Shown here: piece after piece, positions 44,707 through 53,273 of the stretch
How positions within the stretch are numbered: the stretch's first letter is position 1
Layout of the letters: each line of letters starts with the position of its first letter
Assembly: GCA_900541645.1 (NCBI GenBank)
Contig: UQKQ01000005.1
Span: 62,001-126,000, forward strand
Direction: 5' to 3'
Origin: an uncultured Collinsella sp.
Lineage (GTDB): Bacteria > Actinomycetota > Coriobacteriia > Coriobacteriales > Coriobacteriaceae
DNA length: 64,000 nucleotides
Made by a program: the position numbers and the translations under genes
Notes under the pieces: model-generated
The model's input: only the letters and a program-made list of their open reading frames with translations
The model's database searches: none
What the model was told of the DNA's origin: nothing

Positions 44707-45240
44707 ATGTTGAAGAAAACCCTCGCCTTCGCCCTGTCAGCGGCGCTTTTCGCGTTTTCGCTCGCCGGCTGCGGCGGAAATTCAATCGACAGCGCAAAGG
44801 CAAGCGATGCCGATTCCCAGGAAAAGACCGAACAGGCGGCCGATGCGCCCGAGGGCGCAAGCGCTGCCCCCATCACCGCCGACAAGGTGGCCGACGGCAC
44901 CTATCCGATCACCGTAGATTCCAGCTCGAACATGTTCAGGATTGTGGACGCCCAGCTCATCGTGGAAAACGGCTCCATGCACTGCGTGATGACGCTTTCC
45001 GGCACGGGCTACGGCAAGCTCTTCATGGGCACGGGCGACGAGGCTGCCGCCGCGAGCGAGGCCGACTTCATCCCCTATGTGGAAAACGCGGAAGGCAAGT
45101 ACACCTACGACGTGCCCGTTGAAGCGCTCGACGAGGACACCGCCTGCGCCGCGTGGAGTATTAGAAAAGAGCAGTGGTACGACCGCACGCTCGTGTTCGA
45201 ATCCGCCGGCGTCGATCTGCGCGCCGACGCACTGAAGTAA
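44707..45240 (+). CDS. Lipoprotein with a corrinoid/metal-uptake-associated beta domain
   Basis: A 177-residue predicted lipoprotein: signal MLKKTLAFALSAALFAFSLAGC with lipobox Cys22, a Ser/Glu-rich linker, then one domain (about residues 58-170) with DGTYPITVDSSSNMFRIVD, MTLSGTGYGKLFMG, YTYDVPVEALDED and WYDRTLVFESAGV. The same pattern recurs in the N-terminal part of the next protein. GAAAGGA lies upstream. I do not recognise a named family with certainty. Position between CbiK and the binding protein suggests it helps capture a tetrapyrrole, cobalt or corrinoid at the surface. Confidence 0.75.
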   Translation: MLKKTLAFALSAALFAFSLAGCGGNSIDSAKASDADSQEKTEQAADAPEGASAAPITADKVADGTYPITVDSSSNMFRIVDAQLIVENGSMHCVMTLSGTGYGKLFMGTGDEAAAASEADFIPYVENAEGKYTYDVPVEALDEDTACAAWSIRKEQWYDRTLVFESAGVDLRADALK

Positions 45241-45244
45241 CGCC

Positions 45245-46816
45245 ATGCGGTCGATTCTTCCCAAGGGGGAAAGCAGGAAGCGTCGCAGCATCGCGGTGCG
45301 CGCGATCGCCTGCGTTCTCGTCGCCCTGCTCGCGCTTCCCTTCGCGGGGTGCAGTGCGAGCCCGAACGCGACCGGTGGCACGGCAGGCTCTCAGGAATAC
45401 ACTGTGAGCGTCTCGCTCTCCGGCGGGTCAGGGCGCGCAAGCATCGCCTCACCCACCACAATTGTGAAGGATGGCGACACCTACACCGCGACCATCACCT
45501 GGTCGAGTTCGAACTACGACAAGATGACCGTCGACGGCGTAGACTACGCGCCCATAAACGACGGCGGCAACTCCACGTTCGAGATACCCGTCACGCTCGA
45601 CGAGGACATCGCCGTGTCGGCCGAGACCGTCGCCATGTCGACACCGCACACCATCGACTACACGATCCACTTCGACTCATCCACCATGAAGAAGAAAACG
45701 GGCGACGATGCAAGCGGCGACTCCCCTGCGGGAACGGCTTCAAGCGCCGCGGCCGACTTCCACAACGCCGATTTGGGCTGCGGCTGGGAGCCGACGGGGA
45801 CGCTTCAGCTAGAATACGCCAAGCACTTCACTGTCGACGAGTTCGAAGGCGGCTTGCGGCTTATCTGCGTTTCGAACGGGGAGCGCTTCCTCGTGGTGCC
45901 GCAGGATGCGAAGGTACCTGATGGGTTGAGCTCCGACATCGCGGTCATAAGGCGCCCCGCCGACAAGGTGTACCTCGTGTCGTCGGCGACGATGTGCCTG
46001 GTCGACGCGCTCGATGCGAACGACAATATCCTCATGTCGGGCACGAAGGCCGACGATTGCTCGGTCGGGGGCTTCAAAAGCGCGCTCGAAAGTGGGGCGA
46101 TCGCCTACGGCGGCAAGTACAGCGCGCCCGACTACGAGCGAATATCGGCCTCGGGCTGCACGCTCGCCATCGAGAACACCATGATCAACCACACGCCCGA
46201 TGTGAAGGAAAAGCTGCAGAAGCTCGGGCTCGTCGTGCTCACCGAACAGTCGTCGAGCGAGCCCGAAGCACTCGGGCGCGTCGAGTGGATTAAGCTTTTC
46301 GGCGTCCTGTTCGACAAGGAAGACGAGGCCGCGCACCTGTTCAACGAGCAGAAGGCCCGCGTCGAGCAAACGTCGAGGCTCGCGTCGTCAGGTAAAACCG
46401 TGGCGTATTTCTACATTAACTCGAACGGGGCCGCCGTCACGCGGCGGGCGGGCGACTACGTGGCGCAGATGATCGAGCTTGCAGGCGGCAGCTACGCGCT
46501 CGATGACGCGCAGACGGCGTCGACGTCAGGTTCGTCAGTAACGCTCGAAATGGAGCGCTTCTACGCGACGGCGAAGGATGCCGACATCATCGTCTACAAC
46601 GGCACCATCGACGAATCGGTTGCCACCTTGAACGACTTCGTAAGCAAAAACGCGCTATTGTCGCAGTTCAAAGCCGTGAAGAACGGCAACGTCTGGGTCA
46701 CATGCGCCGACATGTACCAGCAGATGACTTCTACCGCCGACATTATCGACGAGCTGCACGGGGCGTTCACCGGCGATGACGCGAGCGACTTCCATTATCT
46801 GAGGAAGCTTGGCTAG
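45245..46816 (+). CDS. Lipoprotein: beta domain fused to a BtuF/FepB-like periplasmic-binding domain
   Basis: A 523-residue lipoprotein (signal to about residue 36, lipobox FAGC). Residues 50-150 repeat the domain of the preceding gene (TYTATITWSSSNYDKMTVDG, STFEIPVTLDEDI, HTIDYTIHFD). After a Ser/Ala-rich linker, residues 185-523 form a class III substrate-binding protein: YAKHFTVDEFEGGLRLI, VYLVSSATMCLVDALD, EPEALGRVEWIKLFGVLF with a helix (DEEAAHLFNEQKARVEQ), and VWVTCADMYQQM. Such proteins deliver cobalamin, haem or siderophores to FecCD permeases. It starts four bases after the previous stop and overlaps or abuts the permease gene. The riboswitch favours a corrinoid or cobalt-tetrapyrrole substrate. 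Confidence 0.82.
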   Translation: MRSILPKGESRKRRSIAVRAIACVLVALLALPFAGCSASPNATGGTAGSQEYTVSVSLSGGSGRASIASPTTIVKDGDTYTATITWSSSNYDKMTVDGVDYAPINDGGNSTFEIPVTLDEDIAVSAETVAMSTPHTIDYTIHFDSSTMKKKTGDDASGDSPAGTASSAAADFHNADLGCGWEPTGTLQLEYAKHFTVDEFEGGLRLICVSNGERFLVVPQDAKVPDGLSSDIAVIRRPADKVYLVSSATMCLVDALDANDNILMSGTKADDCSVGGFKSALESGAIAYGGKYSAPDYERISASGCTLAIENTMINHTPDVKEKLQKLGLVVLTEQSSSEPEALGRVEWIKLFGVLFDKEDEAAHLFNEQKARVEQTSRLASSGKTVAYFYINSNGAAVTRRAGDYVAQMIELAGGSYALDDAQTASTSGSSVTLEMERFYATAKDADIIVYNGTIDESVATLNDFVSKNALLSQFKAVKNGNVWVTCADMYQQMTSTADIIDELHGAFTGDDASDFHYLRKLG

Positions 46817-46820
46817 CGTC

Positions 46821-47861
46821 ATGAGAAGCCGGCTTTCCATGACATACGACGAATCGGGACGCGCCGCGCGGTGTCGCGTCGTGACGGCGCTGCTCGCTGT
46901 TGTCCTCATCGTGCTCGTCGGGGCCAACCTGTGCATCGGGAGCGTGCTCGTGCCCGCAGACCACATCCCCGGCATCCTTTCGGGCGGCGCGGCCAATTCC
47001 ATGGAAAGCCAAGTCATCTGGGAGATTCGCCTGCCGCGCGTGCTTTCAGCCGTGCTTCTCGGCGGGGCACTTTCGCTCTCCGGGTTCCTGCTGCAGACGT
47101 TTTTCAACAACCCCATCGCCGACCCGTTCATCTTGGGCGTCTCCTCGGGCGCAAAGTTCGTCGTCGCGCTTACGATGATCGTGCTTCTGGGCGCGAACCA
47201 GGCCATGTCCTCGCCGGCCATGGTGGCCGCAGCGTTTCTGGGATCGCTTATCACCATCGGCTTCGTGCTCCTCATCGCACGGCGCATAAGTTCCATGGCC
47301 ATGCTCATCGTGGCGGGCGTCATGGTGGGATACATCTGCTCGGCGGCGACGAACTTTCTCATCGCCTTCGCCGACGACCAGTCCATCGTGAACCTGCACA
47401 ACTGGTCTTTGGGTAGCTTCTCGGGTTCGAGCTGGGACGACATTGCGGTCATCGCGGTCGTGGTGATCACCGTGAGCGCATGCGTATTCGCGATATCGAA
47501 GCCCCTTTCCGCCTTCCAGCTGGGAGAAGCCTACGCGAAAAGCGTCGGCGTGAACGTCGCACGCTTCCGCGTGGTGCTCGTCCTTCTAGCGAGCATGCTC
47601 TCCGCCTGCGTGACCGCGTTCGCTGGTCCGGTGTCGTTCGTAGGCATCGCGGTTCCGCATCTCGTAAAGTCGGCGCTGAAGTCGTCGAAGCCCATCCGCG
47701 TGATTCCTGCGTGCTTCTTGGGAGGCGCCATCTTCTGCGCGGGTTGCGATTTGATCGCGCGCACGCTGTTCTCTCCCGTCGAGCTTTCCATCAGCGCCGT
47801 CACCGCCATCTTCGGCGCGCCGGTGGTTATCGCACTCATGTTGAAGAAGCGGGTGAGGTAG
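46821..47861 (+). CDS. FecCD/BtuC-type ABC transporter permease
   Basis: A permease of about 346 residues with roughly ten hydrophobic helices. Motifs are IRLPRVLSAVLLGGALSLSGFLLQTFFNNPIADPFILGVSSGA (positions about 70-112, the FecCD hallmark), LHNWSLGSFSGSSWDD, and AGPVSFVGIAVPHLVK with RTLFSPVELSISAVTAIFGAPVV near the end. The start is uncertain: ATG 46821 is used here, but TTG 46809 overlaps the previous stop and lies close to GAGGA. The stop abuts the ATPase start directly. It is the transmembrane part of the riboswitch-controlled uptake system. Confidence 0.9.
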   Translation: MRSRLSMTYDESGRAARCRVVTALLAVVLIVLVGANLCIGSVLVPADHIPGILSGGAANSMESQVIWEIRLPRVLSAVLLGGALSLSGFLLQTFFNNPIADPFILGVSSGAKFVVALTMIVLLGANQAMSSPAMVAAAFLGSLITIGFVLLIARRISSMAMLIVAGVMVGYICSAATNFLIAFADDQSIVNLHNWSLGSFSGSSWDDIAVIAVVVITVSACVFAISKPLSAFQLGEAYAKSVGVNVARFRVVLVLLASMLSACVTAFAGPVSFVGIAVPHLVKSALKSSKPIRVIPACFLGGAIFCAGCDLIARTLFSPVELSISAVTAIFGAPVVIALMLKKRVR

Positions 47862-49082
47862 ATGGGGGAATTCGTGCCGCGGCCCAAAACGCTCGGAGGG
47901 GAGTCGAACCTCGAAACCCCGGTAAAAACGCAGGCTGACGGAGCGCCGCTTTTCCGCATAAGCGACCTGTCGGCGGGCTACGACAAGAAGGTCGTAGTCG
48001 AAGGCGTCGAGCTGGAGGTTCGCGCGGGCGACGTCGTGGCGCTCATCGGGCCGAACGGCTCGGGCAAGTCGACCATCTTGAAAACCATCACACGCCATCT
48101 GGTACCGCTTGCCGGCGCGGTCGAGCTCGACGGGCGGGAGATTTCCCGATGGAAGACGGCGGAGTTCGCAAGGAACCTTGCCGTTATGCTGACAGATCGA
48201 CCCCGGACCGAGCTCCTCACCTGCCGCGATATCGTAGAGGCGGGAAGGCATCCCTACACCGGGCGAATGGGCACACTCTCGCCCGACGACCATAGTCGGG
48301 TCGACGAGGCCATGAAAACCGCACATGTGGAAGAGCTCGCCGAGCGCGACTTCATGCAGATAAGCGACGGGCAACGCCAGCGCGTCATGCTCGCACGAGC
48401 CATCGCGCAGGATCCGCGTGTGCTCGTGCTCGACGAGCCCACGTCGTATCTCGATATCCGCTACCAGATCGACCTGCTGCGAATACTTCGCCACCTTTCG
48501 AAATCGCGGAATGTGGCTGTCATCATGTCCATCCACGAACTCGAGCTCGCGCAGAAAAGCGCCGACAAGGTGATTTGCGTGAAGGACGGCCGGGTCTTCC
48601 GCGCCGGCGCACCCGAGGACATATTCACGCGCGAGACGATTGGCGAGCTCTACGGCCTTCAACATGGCACCTTCAACGAGAGCTTCGGCAGCGTGGAAAT
48701 TGGGCGCCCACACGGCGATGCGCACACGTTCGTCATCGCCGGCGCAGGTACGGGGTCGGCTGTGTTTCGCCAGCTCATCCGGCAGGGCAAGGCGTTCTAC
48801 GCGGGCGTTCTGCACGAAGGGGACATCGACTGCGAGCTCGCGCGCGACCTAGCGACGGAATGCGTGGCCGAGCGCGCCTTCGAGCCGATCGGGGATAAAA
48901 CCATAGCCCGCGCCAAAGAGCTCCTCGTCCACTGTGCGCGCCTTATCGTGTGCCCCGCCGCCTTCGGCACCATAAACGCCCGCAACGCAGAGCTCGTCGA
49001 ATTCGCACGCTCGCATGGTATCGAGGTCATGCGAGCGTGCGAAGGTGCATCGGAGGATTCCCAATTGGAGTGGGAAGGATAA
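47862..49082 (+). CDS. FecE/BtuD-type ABC transporter ATPase with C-terminal extension
   Basis: A 406-residue ATPase. The core (about 30-265) has Walker A GPNGSGKSTILKT, signature ISDGQRQRVMLARAI (D replacing the usual G after S), Walker B VLVLDEPTSYLDI and IMSIHELELA. After YGLQHGTFN a further domain of about 130 residues follows (THFVIAGAGTGSAVFRQL-like segment, FYAGVLHEGDIDCELARDL, LVEFARSHGIEVMRA). It resembles, from memory, extensions on some archaeal and clostridial cobalamin-type ATPases. It is the last gene of the rightward operon and of the island; an IS3-type remnant follows 27 bases later. Confidence 0.9.
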   Translation: MGEFVPRPKTLGGESNLETPVKTQADGAPLFRISDLSAGYDKKVVVEGVELEVRAGDVVALIGPNGSGKSTILKTITRHLVPLAGAVELDGREISRWKTAEFARNLAVMLTDRPRTELLTCRDIVEAGRHPYTGRMGTLSPDDHSRVDEAMKTAHVEELAERDFMQISDGQRQRVMLARAIAQDPRVLVLDEPTSYLDIRYQIDLLRILRHLSKSRNVAVIMSIHELELAQKSADKVICVKDGRVFRAGAPEDIFTRETIGELYGLQHGTFNESFGSVEIGRPHGDAHTFVIAGAGTGSAVFRQLIRQGKAFYAGVLHEGDIDCELARDLATECVAERAFEPIGDKTIARAKELLVHCARLIVCPAAFGTINARNAELVEFARSHGIEVMRACEGASEDSQLEWEG

Positions 49083-49109
49083 ACTGGACTTTCATTTAAG
49101 GATCCTAAG

Positions 49110-49193
49110 GCTACAGCTCCTACGCCGGCGAGGTCTCCAAGGCGCCGGAGAACCTCGTGAACAGGAATTTCCACGCCGACGAGCTCAACTAGG
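49110..49193 (+). mobile_element. IS3-family transposase (OrfB integrase) remnant
   Basis: The frame reads GYSSYAGEVSKAPENLVNR then NFHADELN and stops. From memory, this matches the OrfB segment just before the catalytic core (Y.GE.....NLL.RDFHA..PN.LW). It is preceded by an in-frame stop and truncated before the DDE residues, so it is about 27 residues of debris. It marks the right edge of the cobalamin island, two bases from the end of the TetR gene. Confidence 0.7.
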
Positions 49194-49194
49194 C

Positions 49195-49806
49195 CTAATC
49201 CAAACGAGATTCCAGACTCGACAGGCCATTGAGGGTCAGATCGTTGGCGACCTCAGAGACGCGCTCAATAGGAACCGAGCCGTCAGACAGCGCCCACGTG
49301 CGATAGATACCGATAATACCCGACAGCAAAAACGCCAGATAGTAGTCGAACATCTCGTCCTTGAGACCTTGGGGCAGCAGATCGCGCTCGGCAATCTCGT
49401 GCTCGAGCGGTGCACGAAGACGAGCCATAAAATCATCGAGCGGTATGTTCTCGATCAGCTGACGATTGAGCACCAGGTTGTTGCACAGCGCCTCGTTAAC
49501 GGTTTTAAAGAAGGTCGCCGCCGCGCCAAGGGCGCGCTCGTTGGTGTCGCCGTCCATGGAAGCAAGCGTTTTCTCGACCGAGTCGACAATCATCTCCACA
49601 ACATCGACGGCAATGGCATCGAGCAGGCCGTCAACCGTACCAAAGTGAACGTAAAAAGTCTTGCGGTCGACATTGGCCTCGCGCGCGATGGCACTCACCG
49701 TAATGTCTGCCAACGGCTTTTCCATGAGCAGGCGCTCGAAAGCAGAAAGGATGGCATTGCGGCTGCGAACGATGCGGCGGTCAAGACGCGGTTTGCTGGT
49801 TGCCAT
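49195..49806 (-). CDS. TetR-family transcriptional regulator
   Basis: A 203-residue regulator with an N-terminal TetR helix-turn-helix (RNAILSAFERLLMEKPLADITVSAIAREANVDRKTFYVHFGTVDGLLDAI; the DRKTFYVHF recognition helix is clear) and a C-terminal all-helical ligand-binding domain. GAAGGGA precedes ATG 49806. It is convergent with the MacAB-type operon, from which it is now separated by the island, and tandem with the flippase-like gene upstream (116-base gap). The ligand and targets are unknown. Confidence 0.9.
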   Translation of the reverse strand: MATSKPRLDRRIVRSRNAILSAFERLLMEKPLADITVSAIAREANVDRKTFYVHFGTVDGLLDAIAVDVVEMIVDSVEKTLASMDGDTNERALGAAATFFKTVNEALCNNLVLNRQLIENIPLDDFMARLRAPLEHEIAERDLLPQGLKDEMFDYYLAFLLSGIIGIYRTWALSDGSVPIERVSEVANDLTLNGLSSLESRLD

Positions 49807-49922
49807 GGGCGTGTCCCTTCGATATGCGAGCATTCATCAACAGATGAGAGATAATCTACGTAAGAGGATTATCCCCCATACGGCACAAATATGCCCCGCG
49901 TCATGAAGAACGCACGACTGCC

Positions 49923-51230
49923 CTACTGCGACTTAGGATGCTTCTTCTTATTAAGTGCCGACGGAGATACGCGAATACCATCGCCTGTCTGGCGCACATA
50001 GGCTTTATGAGCCGGCTTAGCGGTCCCAGAAGCCTTCTGAGCGTGCTTCCTGGGATCAACGGTAACAGCATTCGTGGGGTGCGGCTTAGTGGGCGCAGAG
50101 GGCGTCTGAGGCGTGCGGCCGAGCTTGCGCATCACACGATCCCAGCGCGCATGGATGCTCTCGTTGTGGGCGCTCTTAAGTCCCAGCAGAGGCGCAGCCA
50201 AAATGGTAGGGGCAATAAACGTAATGAGACGCCACAGCAGATAGCCGGCGGTCGAAGCCGACCCAAAGAAATGACCCAAGAACAATGCAAAGCCGCCCTC
50301 AGCGCCACCAGTTCCACCGGGCAAGGGGACCGCAGAGCTCAGCAACTGGACAAAGGCGCTCGCGGCCATGACCGAGAAAAAGTCGACCTCGTGGTGGCCA
50401 AAGGCAAGCATTAGGAAATACGGAACCAGATAGAAAAACGCGAGCTGCAGCATGGTGATAAACACAGTGAGCAGCATGGAAGAAAAATGTCCGGCTGAAA
50501 GCTTGAACTTCTCGGAGAAGGAGTAGATCTCGCCATCGACAAACGTGCGCCATCCCTCGATCTTAGTGGCCGAGACACCAATGCGCTCAAGCCAATTGAT
50601 GATGCAGTGGGCGACGCGCGTGACGGTCTTAGGCATGAGCGCGACGGCGAAGATGCCAAGCAAGATGCAGCAGTGCCCACCAAAGCTAAAGACGCACAGC
50701 AGCGTCATGTCGCCATAGCGCTCGGCAAAAAACGGCATGCGAGCAAGCAGTAGGATAGCGCCCCAGGAAACGAGGCCAAACTGATACACGATAAAGCGCG
50801 TGAATTGCGTGGCTCCGGCCTCGCCGACATTTTGGCCCGCCTTGGTCAGGCGGTAGATCTGAGCAGGAGTCGAGCCCATCATCATAGGTGTGAGGTTGCC
50901 AAAGAAGATGCCGCTCGCCTCGACCGAAATGAGGTCGCGAATGCCGACGGGTGAATTGGGGTCGAGCCAGACAGCGATCGCATAGGCCACAATGCCAAAG
51001 AACAGGTACAGGAACATACAAAAGCATGCAGCAGCGAGCCAAGGCGCCTGGACGCTCGACATTGCGGCCCAGAACTGCCCCATCTGCCCGGTTACCACCA
51101 GATAGACGATATAACCCACCAGCACGACGCCGATAAAAATGGCGCCGCGGCGTGCGCTCTTATTGTCATCTCCGCCCGAGGCCTCAACCTCGACCTGGGG
51201 CTTAGACGTATGCTGAGAGGACTCCGTCAT
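49923..51230 (-). CDS. Lysylphosphatidylglycerol synthase/flippase-like membrane protein (YbhN/UPF0104 family)
   Basis: A 435-residue integral membrane protein. The core of about eight helices includes GAIFIGVVLVGYIVYLVV, SVEASGIFFGNLTPMMMGSTPAQIYRLTKAG and VPLPGGTGGAEGGFALFLGHFF, motifs of the family that includes the MprF flippase domain and AglD. The C-terminal 70 residues are cytoplasmic, basic and Pro/Lys-rich. GAAGGAGT precedes ATG 51230. No lysyl-transferase domain is attached, so lysinylation is not implied; a lipid-flipping role is only inferred. Confidence 0.85.
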   Translation of the reverse strand: MTESSQHTSKPQVEVEASGGDDNKSARRGAIFIGVVLVGYIVYLVVTGQMGQFWAAMSSVQAPWLAAACFCMFLYLFFGIVAYAIAVWLDPNSPVGIRDLISVEASGIFFGNLTPMMMGSTPAQIYRLTKAGQNVGEAGATQFTRFIVYQFGLVSWGAILLLARMPFFAERYGDMTLLCVFSFGGHCCILLGIFAVALMPKTVTRVAHCIINWLERIGVSATKIEGWRTFVDGEIYSFSEKFKLSAGHFSSMLLTVFITMLQLAFFYLVPYFLMLAFGHHEVDFFSVMAASAFVQLLSSAVPLPGGTGGAEGGFALFLGHFFGSASTAGYLLWRLITFIAPTILAAPLLGLKSAHNESIHARWDRVMRKLGRTPQTPSAPTKPHPTNAVTVDPRKHAQKASGTAKPAHKAYVRQTGDGIRVSPSALNKKKHPKSQ

Positions 51231-51334
51231 GAGACTCCTTCTAACAGTCAAAATATCTTGGATATTGTACCCGTAAGGGCCATAAGCAGAACGCAAAGCT
51301 CTGGTTCAAACGGGAATTGCAGACGGTTGTTTGA

Positions 51335-51370
51335 AAATAAAAAACCCGGCCTTCCATGGGAAGTCCGGGT
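51335..51370 (-). terminator. Terminator after the tRNA-Glu pair
   Basis: On the minus strand ACCCGG and CTTCC pair with GGAAG and CCGGGT with one mismatch, then TTTTTTATTTT. It lies just past the downstream tRNA. Confidence 0.75.
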
Positions 51371-51380
51371 ATCAGATGCG

Positions 51381-51457
51381 TGGTAGCCCGTACCAGATTC
51401 GAACTGGTGATCTCCGCCTTGAGAGGGCGGCGTCCTAAACCGCTAGACGAACGGGCC
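51381..51457 (-). tRNA. tRNA-Glu (anticodon CTC), copy 2
   Basis: On the minus strand the gene starts GGCCCGTTCGTCTAGCGG and folds into a cloverleaf. The anticodon stem CCGCC/GGCGG encloses CTCTCAA (anticodon CTC), the T arm is CCAGTTCGAATCTGG, and a CCA end is encoded. It is identical over 77 bases to the copy 99 bases upstream. Confidence 0.95.
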
Positions 51458-51479
51458 ATAAGCCTCAGCAGAAAAGAAG

Positions 51480-51556
51480 TGGTAGCCCGTACCAGATTCG
51501 AACTGGTGATCTCCGCCTTGAGAGGGCGGCGTCCTAAACCGCTAGACGAACGGGCC
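51480..51556 (-). tRNA. tRNA-Glu (anticodon CTC), copy 1
   Basis: Same 77-base sequence as the neighbouring copy, including the encoded CCA. The two are probably cotranscribed leftward and end at the terminator at 51335-51370. They read GAG codons, common in GC-rich genes. Confidence 0.95.
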
Positions 51557-51683
51557 ACATGACATCTGCACTGCCGTGCTGCGAGGAAATATATTACGGG
51601 ACAAAAAACGTCAGCGCAAGAAGAAATTCCAAATTGCCGAAAAATTGTCGGCAGGTTATGGAACACACAGGTAAACTGGGTAG

Positions 51684-53078
51684 CTAATTCAAGTTGAGAT
51701 GGACCAAAAGAGCTTCGCGCTCGTTGGGGATGTTGTCTTCGATCACGGCGTCGAGGGCGGAGTTGAGTAGCTGCCCCAGTTCCGGCCCGGGCTTGACTCC
51801 GGCACGAATCAGGTCGCCGCCGTTGATGGCGAGCATCTTGAGCGTATAGGGCTCCCCCGCCTTCAGCAGCTCGTGCGCCATCGCGCGCATCTCCTCAATC
51901 GTCTCAACGTAATAGAAGCACGACGGGGCCTTGCCGAGCGTGTCGGCACGCTTAAGATCCATGAGCTCGTCCATCAAACGCGGCGTGTCGACGCCCTCGC
52001 CCGAAAGCGCGCGCATCATATTGAGCAGGCAGGAGCGCTCGGGGCGCAGCGGCTTGTCGTGATATTTGATGAGCAGGCACACGTCGCGCACCAGGTCGTG
52101 CGAGAGCGCCAGGCGATCCATAATGACGCGCGCTTTCTTGGCGCCGAGCTCGGGATGACCGTAGAAGTGTCCGCTGCCGGCGTGATCGACCGTGAAACAC
52201 TCGGGCTTGGACACATCGTGCAAAAACGCCGCCCACATAAGGCTCGACGAGGGCGCGACGCCGTCACACAGCGCGAGCTCCCCCGCCACCGTAAGCACAC
52301 GGGCGATATGCTCGTAGACGTTAAACGCATGATAGACACTGCGCTGATCAAACCCGCGACCCGCTGCCAACTCGGGCACGGCGGCGCAGATGAGCTCGGG
52401 GTAGCGCAGCATCGCGTCTCCCCCATGACCGGTCGAAAGAATGCCCTCGAGCTCAATACCCACACGCTCGCGCGCCACGGCGTCGAGCAGCGGCGCGCAC
52501 TCGGCAAGCGCTCGCTTAGTCTCGGGCTCAATCATAAAGTCCAGGCGGCAGGCAAAGCGCACCGCACGCAACATGCGCAGGGCGTCCTCGTTAAAGCGAC
52601 ACTTGGGATCGCCGACAGCGCGAATCAGCTTGCGCTCCAAGTCACCCTGGCCGTCGTAGCGGTCGACAAGCCCGCGCTCGGGATGCCAGGCCATGGCGTT
52701 GACGGTAAAGTCGCGGCGCGCCAGATCGTCCTCGAGCGAGGCGGCACGCTCCACACTCTGGGGATGGCGACCATCGGTGTAAAAGCCATCCAAACGGTAC
52801 GTGGTGACCTCGATACGCTCGCCATCGGAAATAGCCGTGATTCCGCCAAATTTAATGCCAGACTCCACAACCGCGATGCCGGCGGCCTCGAGCGCCGCCT
52901 TGGACTCCTGCCACAGGCCGCTACAGCACATATCAACATCGTGGCTGGGGCACCCCATCAGGGCGTCGCGCACCCAACCGCCCACGTACCAAGCCTCAAG
53001 ACCAGCCGCCTCAAGCGCGCGTAGGACGCACAGGGACGCATCGGACGGTTGATTACCGTTGAGCGAAACATTGCACAT
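51684..53078 (-). CDS. cca: CCA tRNA nucleotidyltransferase / poly(A) polymerase family with HD domain
   Basis: A 464-residue nucleotidyltransferase. The N-terminal catalytic part has AWYVGGWVRDALMG and SHDVDMCCSG (GGxVRD and DxD metal site), then RRDFTVNAMAWHPE and ALRMLRAVRFACRLDF. The HD phosphohydrolase motif follows in LMWAAFLHDVSKPE (about residue 260), with YHDKPLR later. AGGAGG lies upstream of ATG 53078; an in-frame GTG at 53096 is less well placed. It lies upstream of the tRNA-Glu pair. Whether it adds CCA or A-tails cannot be told from sequence alone. Confidence 0.9.
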   Translation of the reverse strand: MCNVSLNGNQPSDASLCVLRALEAAGLEAWYVGGWVRDALMGCPSHDVDMCCSGLWQESKAALEAAGIAVVESGIKFGGITAISDGERIEVTTYRLDGFYTDGRHPQSVERAASLEDDLARRDFTVNAMAWHPERGLVDRYDGQGDLERKLIRAVGDPKCRFNEDALRMLRAVRFACRLDFMIEPETKRALAECAPLLDAVARERVGIELEGILSTGHGGDAMLRYPELICAAVPELAAGRGFDQRSVYHAFNVYEHIARVLTVAGELALCDGVAPSSSLMWAAFLHDVSKPECFTVDHAGSGHFYGHPELGAKKARVIMDRLALSHDLVRDVCLLIKYHDKPLRPERSCLLNMMRALSGEGVDTPRLMDELMDLKRADTLGKAPSCFYYVETIEEMRAMAHELLKAGEPYTLKMLAINGGDLIRAGVKPGPELGQLLNSALDAVIEDNIPNEREALLVHLNLN

Positions 53079-53213
53079 GCCTATGGCCTCCTGCACTTGT
53101 GAGCGTTAATCGATGGTTCTCAAGAAGTCTAACAAGAAACGAGAAAGCGCGCACACGCAATCGCGTCGTCAATTCCATAAAACGAGACAGCAGACGCCAT
53201 ATGCGTTCAGCGA

Positions 53214-53251
53214 GCAAAAAACACCCGCCTCGGAGATCCAAAGCGGGTGTT
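53214..53251 (-). terminator. Terminator after the downstream fruK gene
   Basis: On the minus strand AACACCCGC and GCGGGTGTT pair across a 14-base loop, then TTTTTTGCTC. It closes the leftward fructose PTS cluster. Confidence 0.85.
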
Positions 53252-53273
53252 CGGCAGCGATTTTTCGATGCGG

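Noticed and set aside
51381..51556. tRNA-Glu genes as attachment site for the cobalamin island
   Set aside because: They lie more than 2 kb beyond the right edge, past TetR and the flippase-like gene. There is no integrase and no tRNA 3'-end repeat at the left edge.
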